Shown here: piece by piece, positions 38,384 through 50,547 of the stretch | Layout of the letters: every line of letters starts with the position of its first letter | How positions within the stretch are numbered: the stretch's first letter is position 1 | NCBI GenBank assembly: GCA_037113605.1 | Contig: CM073730.1 | Coordinates: 15,175,001-15,239,000, forward strand | Reading direction: 5' to 3' | From: Calophaca sinica | Lineage: Eukaryota; Streptophyta; Magnoliopsida; Fabales; Fabaceae | DNA length: 64,000 nt | Notes under the pieces: model-generated | Seen by the model: only the letters and a program-made list of their open reading frames with translations | What the model was told of the DNA's origin: nothing | Databases searched by the model: none | Made by a program: the position numbers and the translations under genes

Positions 38384-41300
38384 ATGTCTCAGGTAGCGGC
38401 CACTCGATCCATTCACACCTCCCTCTTGCGCCCCGCCTCAGGATCTGCACAAGACAGGGCTCAAACCTTGTTAAAGCCTCCATCCTTTGCTTCCAAAGTG
38501 TTCCCACCACACGTGAACAATCCCCCTAAAGTTTCCTTCAGGAGCTGCCCCATCAATGCAAGGAAATCTGCACCCACTGAAGTCGTCCCCGTCTCACCCG
38601 AGGATGATTCAAAGGTTCGTTCTTTTTCCATCTCTTATTCCAAATTCGCTTCTGTTGTTGCTTGGTTCCTAAGGAAAAAAAAATGATGGGGGAGTGAGAA
38701 AATTGTTGTAACCCTTTTATAGATTGAGGAGGAGTTGCATCACTTGCGTGGCATGCAGCAAGTTGGTGATTCTTCTGGTGGAATGTGGTCGAAGCCAACG
38801 GTTAGGAGAAAGACAAAGATTGTTTGTACCATTGGTCCTTCTACCAATACAAAGGAAATGATTTGGAAGCTGGCTGAGGCTGGGATGAATGTTGCCCGTT
38901 TGAATATGTCTCATGGAGATCATGCTTCTCACAAGAAAGTTATTGATTTGGTTAAAGAATACAATGCACAATCCAAGGACAATGTAATTGCAATTATGCT
39001 TGATACCAAGGTAACTTTTTTTTTTTTCCTACGTTGGTTTTATATTTTCATGATCACAGTTTTGTTTTTGTGTCAGCTGATAATTCATTTTTCTATTTTT
39101 TAAGGGTCCTGAGGTTAGGAGTGGGGATTTGCCACAACCAATTATGTTAGAAAGTGGGCAGGAATTCACTTTTACTATCAAGAGCGGTGTTGGAACTGCA
39201 GATTGTGTTAGCGTGAACTATGATGATTTTGTCAATGATGTGGAAGTTGGGGACATGCTTCTTGTTGATGGTACGATAGCTAACTGATACAGCTGAAATG
39301 TTCAAATAGCGTGTGTTTGTTTGATTTTAACATAATTGATTTTGTCTTTGTTAAACGTGATTTTAGTGAAAATGTGTTTGGTTTCTGTAAGTCAAAATCG
39401 ATTTTGTCTTCAAACCTCGGTTTGACTAGAAGTGATAAATAGCAGCCTTTGCGTTCGGTTGGGAAATTTACAATAGTTTTTGTGTCGAACTTGCTTTTAG
39501 AGCAAAAAATTTCAAATATAAATCCCTTCACTCCAAACTCAATTGTAACCAAAACAATTTTACAAGATAAATTCTATTCAAAATAATGTTCATCAATCAC
39601 TCACCCATGGGAGTAACACACATACTAACATCTTTCTATCATGCTTAAGGATTGATGAATTGGCAAACATGGGAGTAATTTATTCTTTTGTGTGGTCCCT
39701 GTCACCCCAAATTTCATCCTTATTTATGCAGAATCACAAGCTTCTGTTAGACCCATAGAACATTAGCTATAATTTACCGACAAAAGTTTCAATCAACAGA
39801 GAATATAAAATCAACCAACCAAACTGCCGGAAGAGGTATTTTTTATGTTTCTGTAAAGAATATGATACACAAGAGACGATGCTTTGCAATTTAGAGGTTT
39901 ACCATTCTGATCTTTGGGCGATATCTTTAAGTGCCTATTTTTATCTTAGAAAGAGTCAATACCGAGTCTTTGATGCATGCTATAGCCATTGATTGTATGC
40001 CGTCTTTCTTGAATTTATGACTCTTGAAATGATTTAGGGGGTATGATGTCTTTGGTGGTTAAGTCCAAGACAGTGGATTCTGTGAAATGTGAAGTTATTG
40101 ATGGAGGAGAGCTCAAGTCAAGGAGACATTTGAATGTTAGAGGAAAGAGTGCAACACTTCCTTCCATCACTGGTTAGACTTTGGATTATTAATTATTCCT
40201 ATTCTTGATAATTTCGTATTGTTGTCTATCTCTTTTTGCTCGCCTTTCTGTGTCTGTGGGTATTGGTTGGGGGATTAAGGTTATGTTGGTTTCCCAAGGC
40301 CATAATATTCCTATTGATTTGCTGCAGAGAAGGATTGGGATGACATCAAATTTGGAGTGGATAATGAAGTTGACTTCTATGCTGTTTCCTTCGTTAAGGA
40401 TGCTCAAGTCGTTCATGAACTGAAGAATTATTTGAAAAGTAACTATTCAAGATACTTGTGATTTTTTAAATTAGTACAGCTGATTGATTTTCCTGATTAT
40501 TCAGAAATATAATCAATTTCCCACTCATTAATGCAGGCTGTGGTGCTGATATACATGTCATTGTGAAAATTGAAAGTGCAGACTCTATACCAAACTTGCA
40601 TTCAATTATCACAGCATCTGATGGGGTGATAACCTAATCCTGCATTATTTCTTTATGGATTAAGTTTGCAGAGCACTTGTTCACTGATTTGACTGCTGAT
40701 GTTGACCTTTCTTCTTTTACCATCCTGTTTAGGCTATGGTTGCAAGAGGAGATCTTGGTGCAGAGCTCCCTATTGAGGAGGTTCCACTTTTGCAGGTTAA
40801 ATAGTTTTAAACGAATTTGAGATTAATGATAAATATACTCAGTGGGTGTTGCTTCCATAACTGGACATCAGTTTGTGCTTATCTTAACTTCCATAATGCC
40901 TGCTAATGTAGGAAGAGATAATTAGGATATGCCGTAGCATGGGAAAGGCCGTTATTGTGGCAACAAATATGCTGGAAAGCATGATTGTTCACCCCACTCC
41001 AACCAGAGCAGAGGTTTCTGATATTGCAATTGCTGTTCGAGAAGGTTCTGATGGAATAATGCTTTCTGGAGAAACTGCTCACGGAAAGTAAGTAAATAAC
41101 TCCATGTCTCGAAGTGTCCACTTACCTTGACAGGTCGATATATCTCCAATTTGAGTCCTTAGAATGGAATGGAAATATCACAACCAAATGGTTGTTGCCT
41201 TAAAAATTTGGGTTTTATGGACGTGCATTGTTGAGGCTAGAATATTGTTATTTTACAAGCTCAAGTATTACCATTCAATATCTGGTTACTCAGTCATTGG

Positions 41301-42999
41301 TTACAATAGCATCTTACTGACTTAGAAGGCGAATCTAAAGCAAGAATGTTCAGCACTGAATATGACAATAATATGAGATTTATTATATTGCAGGTTCCCT
41401 CTAAAAGCTGTGAAAGTAATGCACACAGTAGCATTACGGACAGAAGCCACTATACCAGGTGGGCAGATGCCACCTAATATTGGTCAAGTATTCAAGGTTT
41501 GGACTTTAAGCTCTATACGTTTATTGCTATGCTGACTTTTTAAAATCATTGTGCTCACCTCATTTTTATGTTGGCACTGAAATGTGTGATTTGTTCAATT
41601 TGGTTGTGTAGAACCACATGAGTGAGATGTTTGCATACCATGCAACCATGATGTCTAATACCCTTGGAACGTCAACTGTTGTCTTCACTAGATCGGGGTT
41701 CATGGCTATTCTACTGAGCCATTATCGACCTTCAGGCAGCATATTTGCTTTTACAGATCAGTGAGTCATTTTTTTCCTTCTCTTATTGATAAAAAAAAAA
41801 AACTTTTCTTTTGAAATCGAAGATGCTAGATAAACGTGAAACAAATTTGATCAGTAGCCTGTTGTATGTGTTCCTAAGTATGTTTGAGAGATTATTCTGT
41901 AATGTATTGGGTTAAATTGTATGTATATTTTCCCTTAACAATAAGTTTTTTTTGGTTGGATGTCTGTGCTCAGTAACAAAGAAAACCAAATAACTAGTGA
42001 CCTTTTTAACCAACCAATCCGATTTCTTTTATTGAAGTATGCGTTCAATTGAAACCATTTTGCGTTTATCTGCATTTATTATAATTTTATAATTTATAAC
42101 TATGACAGCTTTGTTATCTACCTAATTTTGCTGGTCATGCAGGAAGAGGATCCAACAGAGGCTGGCTTTGTATCAAGGAGTCTGTCCTGTTTACATGGAA
42201 TTCTCTGAGGATGCTGAAGAAACTTTCACAAAAGCCTTGGATTTGCTGCAGGTAATGTTACTACTTCTAACTAGATAAATAATAGTTGTATAGATGGTAT
42301 TGAAATTCTAACACACTTTTTCTCTCATCCTCATACTATTTGGTTTTACATTCAAGCATTTTTGAACCATGTCTTGGTTTATTCATGCATGCAATACTTT
42401 ATACATGGACCTTTACCCCTTTATAAACTTCTTCCTCCTGTTATATTAGCATATACTTCATCTTGCACTTAACAATGGAAATGTCAACTGAGTTCTATTA
42501 GAACTAAACTATAGGACCTTGTATTTTTGTGTTATGTAATTAGTAACTGAAATTCTTTAACTTGTCAAATACACCTATTTGATGGCTAAATCTTGTTGTC
42601 TGGGATGCCGCTTGTTTAATGGTTCTTTGACTTAATAAAGCTCTCACATCACATGACTGCTTAAAACAAAGAGTCGTGTTTGATTAGACTTTTTAAAAAC
42701 AGTTTTCTGTTTTCAAAATTTTAAGAAGAATAAAATTTGTTCTTTATTAAGTTTTATAAGACAGAAAACAGTTTTTAAAAACCAAATCAATCAGACTTGT
42801 TTTATGATTCCTCATTGTAATTTTAGTTTCATCATGATCTTATCTTACACGTTGTTTTGGTACACAGAAGCAAGGAATGGTTAAAGAAGGAGAAGAAGTA
42901 GCCCTTGTACAAAGTGGGAGGCAACCTATATGGAGGATCCACTCCACTCACAATATCCAGGTCCGGACAGTTGTAAACAATAAGAAAGATGCAGAGTAG
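38384..42999 (+). CDS. PKP2: Plastidial pyruvate kinase, beta-type subunit
   Basis: Converts phosphoenolpyruvate and ADP to pyruvate and ATP in plastids, feeding fatty-acid synthesis. Twelve exons with GT-AG borders and consistent phase: 38384-38614, 38723-39010, 39105-39270, 40038-40172, 40328-40438, 40537-40625, 40733-40795, 40912-41087, 41394-41496, 41612-41760, 42143-42251 and 42868-42999. They give 583 residues, close to the Arabidopsis protein. Residues 1 to about 65 are Ser/Pro/Arg-rich and look like a transit peptide. Kinase motifs follow: RRKTKIVCTIGPST, NVARLNMSHGD, MLDTKGPEVRSGDL, VDFYAVSFVKDA, the catalytic Lys segment VIVKIES, the metal-binding MVARGDLGAELP, and ATNMLESMI. The C-terminal regulatory domain ends TVVNNKKDAE. 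No disabling change is seen. The 5' leader is pyrimidine-rich (38250-38380). Introns 3 and 11 carry MITE-like insertions. Assignment to beta versus alpha type rests on overall resemblance. Confidence 0.95.
39310..39831. mobile_element. MITE-like insertion in pyruvate kinase intron 3
   Basis: The left end GTGTTTGTTTGATTTTA and the complement of the right end (AAAATCAACCAACCAAAC) form loose inverted repeats, and internal AAAATCGATTTTGTC motifs repeat. The insertion makes intron 3 by far the longest (39271-40037). Borders are approximate. Confidence 0.4.
42676..42803. mobile_element. Small foldback MITE in pyruvate kinase intron 11
   Basis: The arms TTTTTAAAAACAGTTTTCTG and CAGAAAACAGTTTTTAAAAA are complementary over at least 20 bases around a short AT-rich centre. 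The outer parts (TGATTAGAC and CAATCAGAC) pair imperfectly. Confidence 0.7.
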
Positions 43000-44555
43000 C
43001 AACGAATCAAGTTTCAGCCTTTTGAGGTCTACATTTAGTTTTAGAAGCGCACGTTCCCTTTTTGGTGGTTTGATGCCAATCTTGCATCTTGCTTATTTAT
43101 TATTTACTTCATAGGTTTCCTTTTTTTCTTAACTTATTGTATTCTTGTTATCATATATATTTTTAAAGTCTTCTATGGTTTGATATCTAGAACGGTCAGA
43201 TGTTAGTTCTTATCATACGAAAATTTTGATAAGAAATCAGAATGTGAATCGATATCTTGGATTGACATATTTAGCTACGTTAGAAGAATGTAAACTTGCT
43301 ATTTGTATTGTCATTTATACAAACATGTGATGTGATACGGTGTCTCGAACATTTTTCAAGATCCTTCGGGCTAAACTTGGTTAACGCGTTAGGATGTGAT
43401 ACGGTTGTTTTCAGATCCATTCCCCTTCGAATCCTAATGCAAAAATCGGGGGAGGCCAAATCATTCACGAAACTACACACTTCCGTCAAAAAAAAAAAAA
43501 ATTGAAACCACTCGCTTTACTCTTTGCTTCCACCACTTTTTAATCTAATTGAAAAGAAGTTTCGTTGTTTTAAACTTACTCAGGTATTCCATCATTTGTC
43601 CATCTTAACCTTTACATAATACACCAATTGATCTTCAGAAGCCTGAATATCATCCCGTACACTGGTATGGATGAAATGAGAAAAAAAATATTGAGGTAAA
43701 GCTCAAATTATCTTTTGTAATGTATCTATAATCTGTAGTATTGGTCCATTGACATTTAAACAAAGTTACCATGAATCTCTCACAGTAGTTTAATTCAATA
43801 ATATCAACCAATTTCCCATTATAACACTAATGTTTTGTGCTGTTGGCACTTGCACCTGTGTAGCTTTTAGTTCTAAATGCACAGAACACACCATTGTTTT
43901 GAGTTTTCATCCCTTGCTCATGATGTAATGTTCAAAATTTATAGGAGTATCATTCACATTATAAGCACTAAACCTTCTAACTTGCCAAAGCGGTCCTTTT
44001 GCAAAAGCATGGATATCACCAGAGTGTGCATTATTATTACCATTCATAATCTATTAAAATGAAAAAAATATTGTAGTAACAATGCTTAATAATATATCAA
44101 CAATATATGTTAACAATAAAAGATATCTCTTCTACTTACATGACGCTTGAACCATTCAACAATGCCACGATGAACTTCATTCTCTATCTTATTTGATTAC
44201 CATGTTTGACTGCTTAACTTCGTTTTTATTTAAATTCTAAATTCGCTGTATCAATCACGATTATAAGAAATACGATTGAAGATAAGAATGCAAAATGAGT
44301 AAGCATTTCAAATAGGACTTGCTCAATGAACTACTGTACTTCTTTATAATTAATCAGTTAATCAACACATGCCGATGTGCTTGTGGCAATTATGTAGGTG
44401 TCAAGGTAAAATATAATGTTCCTCCAACTAGTTAGCCTATAGTAGGAAATAGAGAAGATGAAGACTTAGAGGGATCATCATCAACATGACCTCCTCAATT
44501 GAATCTTGTCTCTATTTCATTGTTCAGGTACGTGAACAAGAAGTACTCCATCTCT
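43000..44555. other. Downstream region of pyruvate kinase, no gene
   Basis: Contains the 3' UTR and AT-rich sequence. An A run at 43488-43500 ends a stretch of ordinary composition (43320-43487) that could be a degenerate SINE. No coding feature is supported. Confidence 0.3.
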
Positions 44556-44946
44556 TACACTTTGTTTGGATAGTGGAAGGAAAGAATGTTGAAGGAATGA
44601 TAGTGAGTAGAAAGTGAGATGATTTTTTAGTTGTTTGATTGAAGTGAAAGTGGAGTAGAAAGTGAGAGGAAAGAAAGATGTATATTTGTTAAATTACATA
44701 AATATCCTTATTTAAAAATAAAATATGATAAAAAGGTGGGGATAAAATTGAGAAGACAAGCTTTATTTTTGTCTCTACCTGATTTTCACTCCAAAATGAG
44801 CAGAAAGTTTTCTTGTGGGACCCACAGGTACTTTTAGACTTTCTTTCCTCTTCGACAGTGTTCCAAACGAAGGAACGTATCTCGATTTGCGAGCTTTCAA
44901 TCTTGGCACATTCTTTCCTTCGTCTTTCATGTGTTTCAAACACACC
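44556..44946. mobile_element. hAT-like foldback element
   Basis: The left arm ACACTTTGTTTGGATAG...GGAAGGAAAGAATGT and the right arm (complement of ACATTCTTTCCTTCG...GTGTTTCAAACACAC) form imperfect inverted repeats. There is no coding region. Target duplications were not resolved. Confidence 0.45.
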
Positions 44947-45071
44947 GTCAAGGTTAAGCTTTATTATGCACAAAGGACTTTAATTTCTCCAAAAACCTGT
45001 TTGAAAATAATACACATAAAGAAGTTAGAAATCAAAGTGAGTGATAATACATTGGATGTCTCACAAATTTA

Positions 45072-45395
45072 ATGAAATTTAATGATACTTTTCTATGGGA
45101 TACATTCATCGATAAGGCACCGGTCCCCCAAGTTTGGCTTCATCAACTAGAAACACCATAGTGTGAAACATAACCATGAAAAATGACGGAGGGAATAATA
45201 TTTTCAAATGAAATAATGTAAGAATGATTTGTTCCTTGAACTTGTCTGGTTCGTCATGGCTCAACACTTCGGCACATAATAGCTTGAAAAATGTGCATAA
45301 ATAAACCAAGACTGCAACAACTTGACCAAACAACAAATTCCTAATAGACAAGGGCAATAATTGCTCCAATATGAATGTGAGGATCATCATTTTTT
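45072..45395 (-). pseudogene. CACTA transposon relic, DUF4218 domain
   Basis: The frame reads EQLLPLSIRNLLFGQVVAVL, then IILTLFHLKILFPPSFF and FLVDEAKLGGPVPYR, ending at a stop followed by MYPIEK. This matches the C-terminal DUF4218 region of plant CACTA (En/Spm) transposases, where the usual text is GGPVxYRWMYPIER. Here the Trp codon has become TGA. No CACTA termini or zinc-finger part are seen nearby, so it is an isolated fragment. Confidence 0.8.
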
Positions 45396-46107
45396 AAACC
45401 ATAGATTCTGCATTGAACCGTATCAACACATCTAGAGATGTTGCTTGAGTAACCATCTGCTACTGTGATATCCTATAAGGTATTTAGCATCACGTCTAGC
45501 TCTTTCTTTGCCTGTGTAAACAAATTCTATAGAGAGATTAAAAACATACATGAACTGTACAAGTAATATGTAAGTTAAGCACTTTCAATCTATAGATGGA
45601 ATTATGAAAACAAATTTTGCTTTGCACGACTTAGTCAAACTTTTTCAAGTGCTACGTGAGAGAATTTGTTTTTGCCACAAGTAGAAATAGTTTTGCAAAA
45701 CTTGCTCCGACTATTTTCAAATGCCATAAAACAGGATAAGGATAATTATGGAAGTTGGAAGCTGGTACAATGGATGGGTTTGAATAGAATCAAAGTAGAT
45801 TCTACAAGTGCGCTTCGTGGTTTCCACTTAAAAGAAACAACCATATCTTGTATGTTTTATATAAGCATGTAGCAGACACTTATATCAGATGTGAAAAAAT
45901 AAAAATTGTTTTTCTAATGTTAATCATTGTAGTAATAAATAAGGAGCACATATTATCCTAAAAGTTGTTTCTGTAATGTCATAAGCTGTGTGGAATATGT
46001 CAACATGGTTAGGCTTGTCTCAATTCAGTTTCAAAATTTGACTTTTCTAATCTTAGATGCTTCTTATTTTTAACTGAACCTTAAAGTTTCCTTATGGTGC
46101 TGTACCC
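45396..46107. other. No gene recognised
   Basis: Contains a 68-codon frame (45666-45872) without recognisable domain. Otherwise anonymous. Confidence 0.25.
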
Positions 46108-46262
46108 CCTTTTCCCCCACTAACTAACTGTTCGTGTTTATTAAAAATCATTTCATTAATTAAACCTCTCTCGCAATTGCTTTCTACTAAAATTTAAAAC
46201 CACTTTGCGTTAAAATACATGTTTGTTTCATTATGATTTTTAGCTGTCCAACTTGTTTTAAA
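46108..46262. repeat. Duplicated block, copy 1, left part
   Basis: High similarity to 53082-53245, for example CTCTCGCAATTGCTTT, AAAATTTAAAA and GCGTTAAAATACATG in the same order. Similarity stops at about 46262, where copy 2 is interrupted by a Helitron-like insertion. Confidence 0.8.
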
Positions 46263-46593
46263 ATACTAACAGAGTTGAAAATATAGGAAGAATGCTTACA
46301 TAATAAATTAATCACAAGAGAATAACTACATATTCGTTTTCTTTGTTTGTTTCTTTCAACTTCTGGATTACATGAATAGACCAAAAAGAAAAACAATATT
46401 TAAAAGTCAATAGTGCAAAACTCGTAGGCGCACAATTGATGATGAGTAACAACTACAAGTAATTAACAACACTACTTTCCAAAGTCCAAATATTATTGTT
46501 GTTTTTCTTATTTATTAATTTAAAACCACAACTTGATGAAATGAAACCAAATCATTGACCAATTGCAAGTTGCAAGTTGCAACTACTCTTCAT

Positions 46594-47484
46594 TCACACG
46601 CTGCTAATAATTGAAGTGCTATACCCAGTTTGCACATCAAAGAATCTTGACCAAAGCATCACCCCTCCATACTTTGGTGACTTCTTAATCACAGGTAGGA
46701 TCTGAGAAGTCAACACATCTGCAGGAATAAAACCGCTTCCGGCCGCCGCGGTAGCCGCTGGCAATCCCAAAAATATCTTCCCAGCTGGAACTGTACTTGT
46801 CCACCGATTCCATGAATTCACAAGGTTAGTTATGTTACCATTATATTGACAAGGAGGGTTATTATAGAACTGAACCCAAACAAAGTCAAAAAGCCCTGTA
46901 TTAAGTGCAGTACCCAAGAATCTATCAGGAATTGGACACTGAGGGGCAGCACCAAGGTACACCCTTTTTTTTCCTATCCTGCTATATGATTTTAGAAAAC
47001 GTGCAAGGTGCTGCCAATTTTCTGTGGAGCCAAGTTCGATGTCAAAATCTATGCCATCTAAAACAGCATCACCAAGCGGTCTAGAAGATGACTTGCCACC
47101 CAAGAAAGTGTTCCATAAAAATGTTGAGACGTTTCTGGCATCTTCAGGGGAAGCTAAAGAGTAGCTTCCGATTCCACCTCCAATAGAGAGCAACACTTTG
47201 ATTCCTTTGCTTTGGCAATCTTTGATTTCTGCACTGAATTTGGTGCAGGAATTGGTTGCTGGATTGCAGTGACCGGCTAGGTTCATTTCAGGGGTTTGAC
47301 CATTGCCAAATTTGTTGAGGAAGGCTATGTTGACGTGGGTGTATTTTCCGGTTGCACATGCTTCGGATAGGGTTCCTTCGTTGCCGTTTTGGCCCCAGTA
47401 TATGGCTATGCCACCGGCTTGGGAGGTTCCAACAAGAGTGAGGAAGAAAAGGATAAGAGATAGGGTATGTGAGATTTTGGCCAT
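46594..47484 (-). CDS. Class III acidic endochitinase (GH18, hevamine-type)
   Basis: Secreted chitinase/lysozyme that hydrolyses chitin; a defence or symbiosis-related protein of the apoplast or vacuole. A single exon of 296 codons. Residues 1-23 form a signal peptide (hydrophobic LSLILFFLTLVGTSQA), and the mature start GGIAIYWGQNGNEGTLSEAC is diagnostic of the family. The active site DGIDFDIELG holds the DxDxE triad, with the acid/base Glu present. Paired Cys residues of the class are visible (CATGKY, CNPATNSC, CQSKG, APQCPIPD, PPCQYNG). Length matches hevamine-like proteins. A TATA box and WRKY-type W boxes lie upstream. No damage is seen. A paralogous block about 7 kb to the right lacks the gene. 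Confidence 0.95.
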   Translation of the reverse strand: MAKISHTLSLILFFLTLVGTSQAGGIAIYWGQNGNEGTLSEACATGKYTHVNIAFLNKFGNGQTPEMNLAGHCNPATNSCTKFSAEIKDCQSKGIKVLLSIGGGIGSYSLASPEDARNVSTFLWNTFLGGKSSSRPLGDAVLDGIDFDIELGSTENWQHLARFLKSYSRIGKKRVYLGAAPQCPIPDRFLGTALNTGLFDFVWVQFYNNPPCQYNGNITNLVNSWNRWTSTVPAGKIFLGLPAATAAAGSGFIPADVLTSQILPVIKKSPKYGGVMLWSRFFDVQTGYSTSIISSV

Positions 47485-47530
47485 CTTTGTGATTGGACTT
47501 TGGTATGTTGTGAAGGATTCCTTGCACTCT

Positions 47531-47544
47531 GGATATTTATAGAG
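47531..47544 (-). promoter_or_regulatory. TATA box of chitinase gene
   Basis: Minus-strand CTCTATAAATATCC lies about 50 bases before the start codon, implying a 5' UTR of only about 20 bases. Confidence 0.6.
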
Positions 47545-47559
47545 TGAATGGCCGGTAAA

Positions 47560-47641
47560 TTGACAGCTTTTAAGTTTGAAGATTGGATTAATGTTGACTT
47601 GGTTGGTTCTTCCTACCTATTGGCAAAGGATGCTGTTGACT
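47560..47641. promoter_or_regulatory. W-box cluster upstream of chitinase
   Basis: TTGAC cores at 47560, 47594-47599 (TTGACT) and 47636-47641 (TTGACT) lie within 160 bases of the start codon. WRKY factors bind TTGACY in defence promoters. The sites are seen; the function is inferred. Confidence 0.4.
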
Positions 47642-47685
47642 AAAAAGAAGTTTACTTTCCCACCGGGAATTACTTTGCTTCTATA

Positions 47686-47983
47686 TATTCCGAGCGTCTC
47701 ATTATAAATGTTATATTTATAAAAAAAATTAGTCTTAAAATAAGTGTCATATTAAGTTTTTAATATAATATTAATTAATTTTTTAATAGTTTTACCCTCA
47801 ACTTAATAACGAATACATCACTCTCAAGTCATTATATTCTACTATGTATTTATGACAATTGTTAATACCCAATAGTTAGTAAGGATAATTTTTTAAAATT
47901 GTTATACTCTTTCATTTATTTATAATTTCTCCTTAATATGTGTGAAACTTCATAATGTGACACTTATAATGGGACGAAAGAAG
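47686..47983. mobile_element. Stowaway-type MITE upstream of chitinase
   Basis: The left TCCGAGCGTCTCATTATAAA and the complement of the right end (TTATAATGGGACGAAAGAAG) are inverted repeats; TA flanks both ends. About 300 bp and AT-rich. Confidence 0.55.
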
Positions 47984-48174
47984 TATTATTTAGTTATTTT
48001 TATGAAATAGGGAAAAGAAATTCCATTTTATATTTTAAATTAGAAAAGAAAAAAGGATATCTAATAAAATGAAATACCATGTATTTATTTATTTTATTAT
48101 ATTTAATTTAATAAGAAAATTTAACATTATTTTATTTCGTTCGATTTTATTTACTTTTTCCCCTTAATCTGAAG

Positions 48175-48386
48175 TAGGGGTGGGAATAGGCCAAGCTGCC
48201 CGACAGGGGCCTATGGCCTAGTCTACATGAGGCCTAGGTCAGACTAGACTTTTTTTAAATAGACTAGGCCAAGGCTTTCTCAGAAGCCTATTTAGTTCAA
48301 AAGACCAGCTTTGGGCCACCCAAAAAGCTTTTTAAGCCTAACAGGCCGACATATTTAAGTAAATATAAATAATAATTTTATATTGC

Positions 48387-48427
<41 letters not shown>

Positions 48428-48985
48428 TAGATTTTATACATTGTGTTAAATCATATACCTACTGACATTTTCAATAATTTAAGCATATTGACTTACATAA
48501 ATTTGTGACATACTTAAAGGTCTTATTGCAATATAGAATTTATATAGGCTATCATATAAGGTTTGATTATCTAAAAGGTCATTTAGACCTTGAAAAAGCT
48601 TTATATCGTACGAATAAATCAAAATCAAACTTTATAAAACTCAGCTCGTCCTATATATTTCTATTCCTATATGTCTCATGTCTCTTAGTAGCATTGGTTT
48701 TAATTTTTTTTATATAGCTTATTATAAATAGAACTTAACCTCATTGGCCTATTAGCCCGTTAGTCTATTTAAAGATAAGTCAGATGACTTATTCAAATAC
48801 GTTAATATTAAATAGGCTTTTAAGTAGGCTTATAGGCCACATCAGGCTTTTAAAAAGGCTAGGCTAGGCCTAAAAAAAACCTATGACAGTTAACAAGTTA
48901 GGCTTGAACCTTGAATTTTTTGATCAAGCTAAGTTTGGGCCTTGTAAAGCCTAGCTCGGCCCAACCTATTTTCACACCCAATGTG
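48175..48985. mobile_element. hAT-like non-autonomous element, GGCCTA-rich
   Basis: The ends AGGGGTGGGAATAGGCC and the complement of GGCCCAACCTATTTTCACAC form inverted repeats. The interior has many GGCCTA/TAGGCC and AAAAGCTTT motifs and a (TTA)n microsatellite at 48387-48424. Related sequence occurs at 238-800. No transposase is present. Confidence 0.5.
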
Positions 48986-49165
48986 AAGATGGGAAATGGT
49001 TAAAGGACTTTATACTACTCATATAGATGCCAACAACTCTCTTGTCCGACAATTAATGTGTGGGTCTGTATTGTCACCGTATTTATGTTTATCAACCAAA
49101 TAGACCGAAACATCAACAAGAGGGGTAACTATTGAAGCTAGCTCGAAAACAGACTATTTTTTTTT

Positions 49166-49587
49166 TTTAATTACTCTCTAGGTTCTTAAATTATTTGAAG
49201 ATTTTTAAATAGGTTCTTGAACTAAAAATTTTGTAATTGGATTCTTGAACTTTTCAATATTTTGTAATTGAGTTCCTGTATGTTAAAATATTTTAAATAA
49301 CTTGTAATTAGATCCCTAAACTTTTTAAATAAATTGTAATTAGGTCTCTGAACTTTTAGATAATTTGTAATTAGGTCCCTACATTCAGGGACTAGATTAC
49401 AAATTATTTAAAAGTTCAGAGATCTAATTACAAATTATTTAAAAATTCAGGGACCCAATTAAAATACAGGGACCTAATTACAATTTATTAAAAAGTTCAG
49501 GGACTCAATTATAATTTTTTTAGTTCAATGACCTATTTAGAAATTCCTAAATAGTTTAGGGCCTTCGGAATAATTAAACTTTTTTTA
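49166..49587. mobile_element. Foldback element built from ~35-bp units
   Basis: Units such as AATTAGGTCCCT and AAATTATTTAAAAGTTCAGG repeat several times on each side of a centre near 49385, inverted relative to each other, so the whole is a long imperfect hairpin. Copy 2 of the surrounding duplicated block lacks it. Confidence 0.7.
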
Positions 49588-49658
49588 TGACAAAGAAAAA
49601 ACTAAAAAGACTAATCTTTTTTTTAATCTTGTTATATTCTATAATACAAATGCAATTG

Positions 49659-50547
49659 TTTTTTTTTTTGGAGTCAATAGTGTAATATTTCATTCAATGG
49701 CAACGACCTCAAAACATTACACCAAGAGCAAACGCTCTACCCACTAACGGGGTACATTATAAGCTTTCACACTAGCTTACAAGACTATCAATATTGACAT
49801 AGCACAACAAATTGAACTGACAAGACTAATTTTGCCTTTTTCGACTCCACAGGCCTGCTTCGCAACTTTTCTGAAGTGCCAGGCCATGCCAATTGAAGCT
49901 CCCAAGGTTGAGACATGAATACTAGCAGAGGAAGGAAACATTGAAAACTGTAGTCTTTCTAACTGGTTTAGCTTCTTTTTTTTCAGTTGATTGTAAAGGT
50001 ATTTGTGGCTAAACAAATACAACAACCAGTTTTGAATTTACCTAGAAAATCCACTGGCCAAGATCATATCCATATAGATTGCATAACTGCTGCATCACGT
50101 TTGAAATAGTCTCTAAAGCTCTGTTCAAACTTGTCTTCATCAGCCTATGCAATGTCTCCAATAGATCCATCAATATAGATCAGGACAGATGCTGAGTGAT
50201 ACAAATGCTTAACAAAGCATCCAAAGTGCCCCTAACTAGCCTAAATATAAAACTAAACACACAGACATCAGGAACAGTAACAACAATGACGGCAACAACA
50301 AACAACAACTAAAAAAGACAAAGACAAAAACGACAAACAACAACATCAACAACAAACTACGATACCAACAACAGCATCGATGAACTAATATCCTCCATAA
50401 CTCAAGCTTCCATAACTACAGTTGGCCCTGTCCAGTGGTGGCTCAGGAGGGGTTGATCGAGGCGGTTATAGGCGGCGTCGGACCAGATCTGATACCAGAG
50501 GATGTTGAACCTTTCAGATCTTGGAACCGACGGTCGAAATCCGACAT
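49659..50547 (-). mobile_element. 889-bp LINE-like retroelement
   Basis: On the minus strand the insert starts near 50547 with a short frame (MSDFDRRFQDLKGSTSSG). It ends in a typical L1 tail (TTGAATGAAATATTACAC, then an A run appearing as T at 49659-49669). It contains no RT or endonuclease. The empty site in copy 2 (55553-55560, AATTGCTTTAAA) supports the borders. A target duplication is not obvious. Confidence 0.6.

Noticed and set aside
43320..43502. Possible SINE ending in an A run, downstream of pyruvate kinase
   Set aside because: The B-box match is poor (CCTTCGAATCC) and no target duplication was found.
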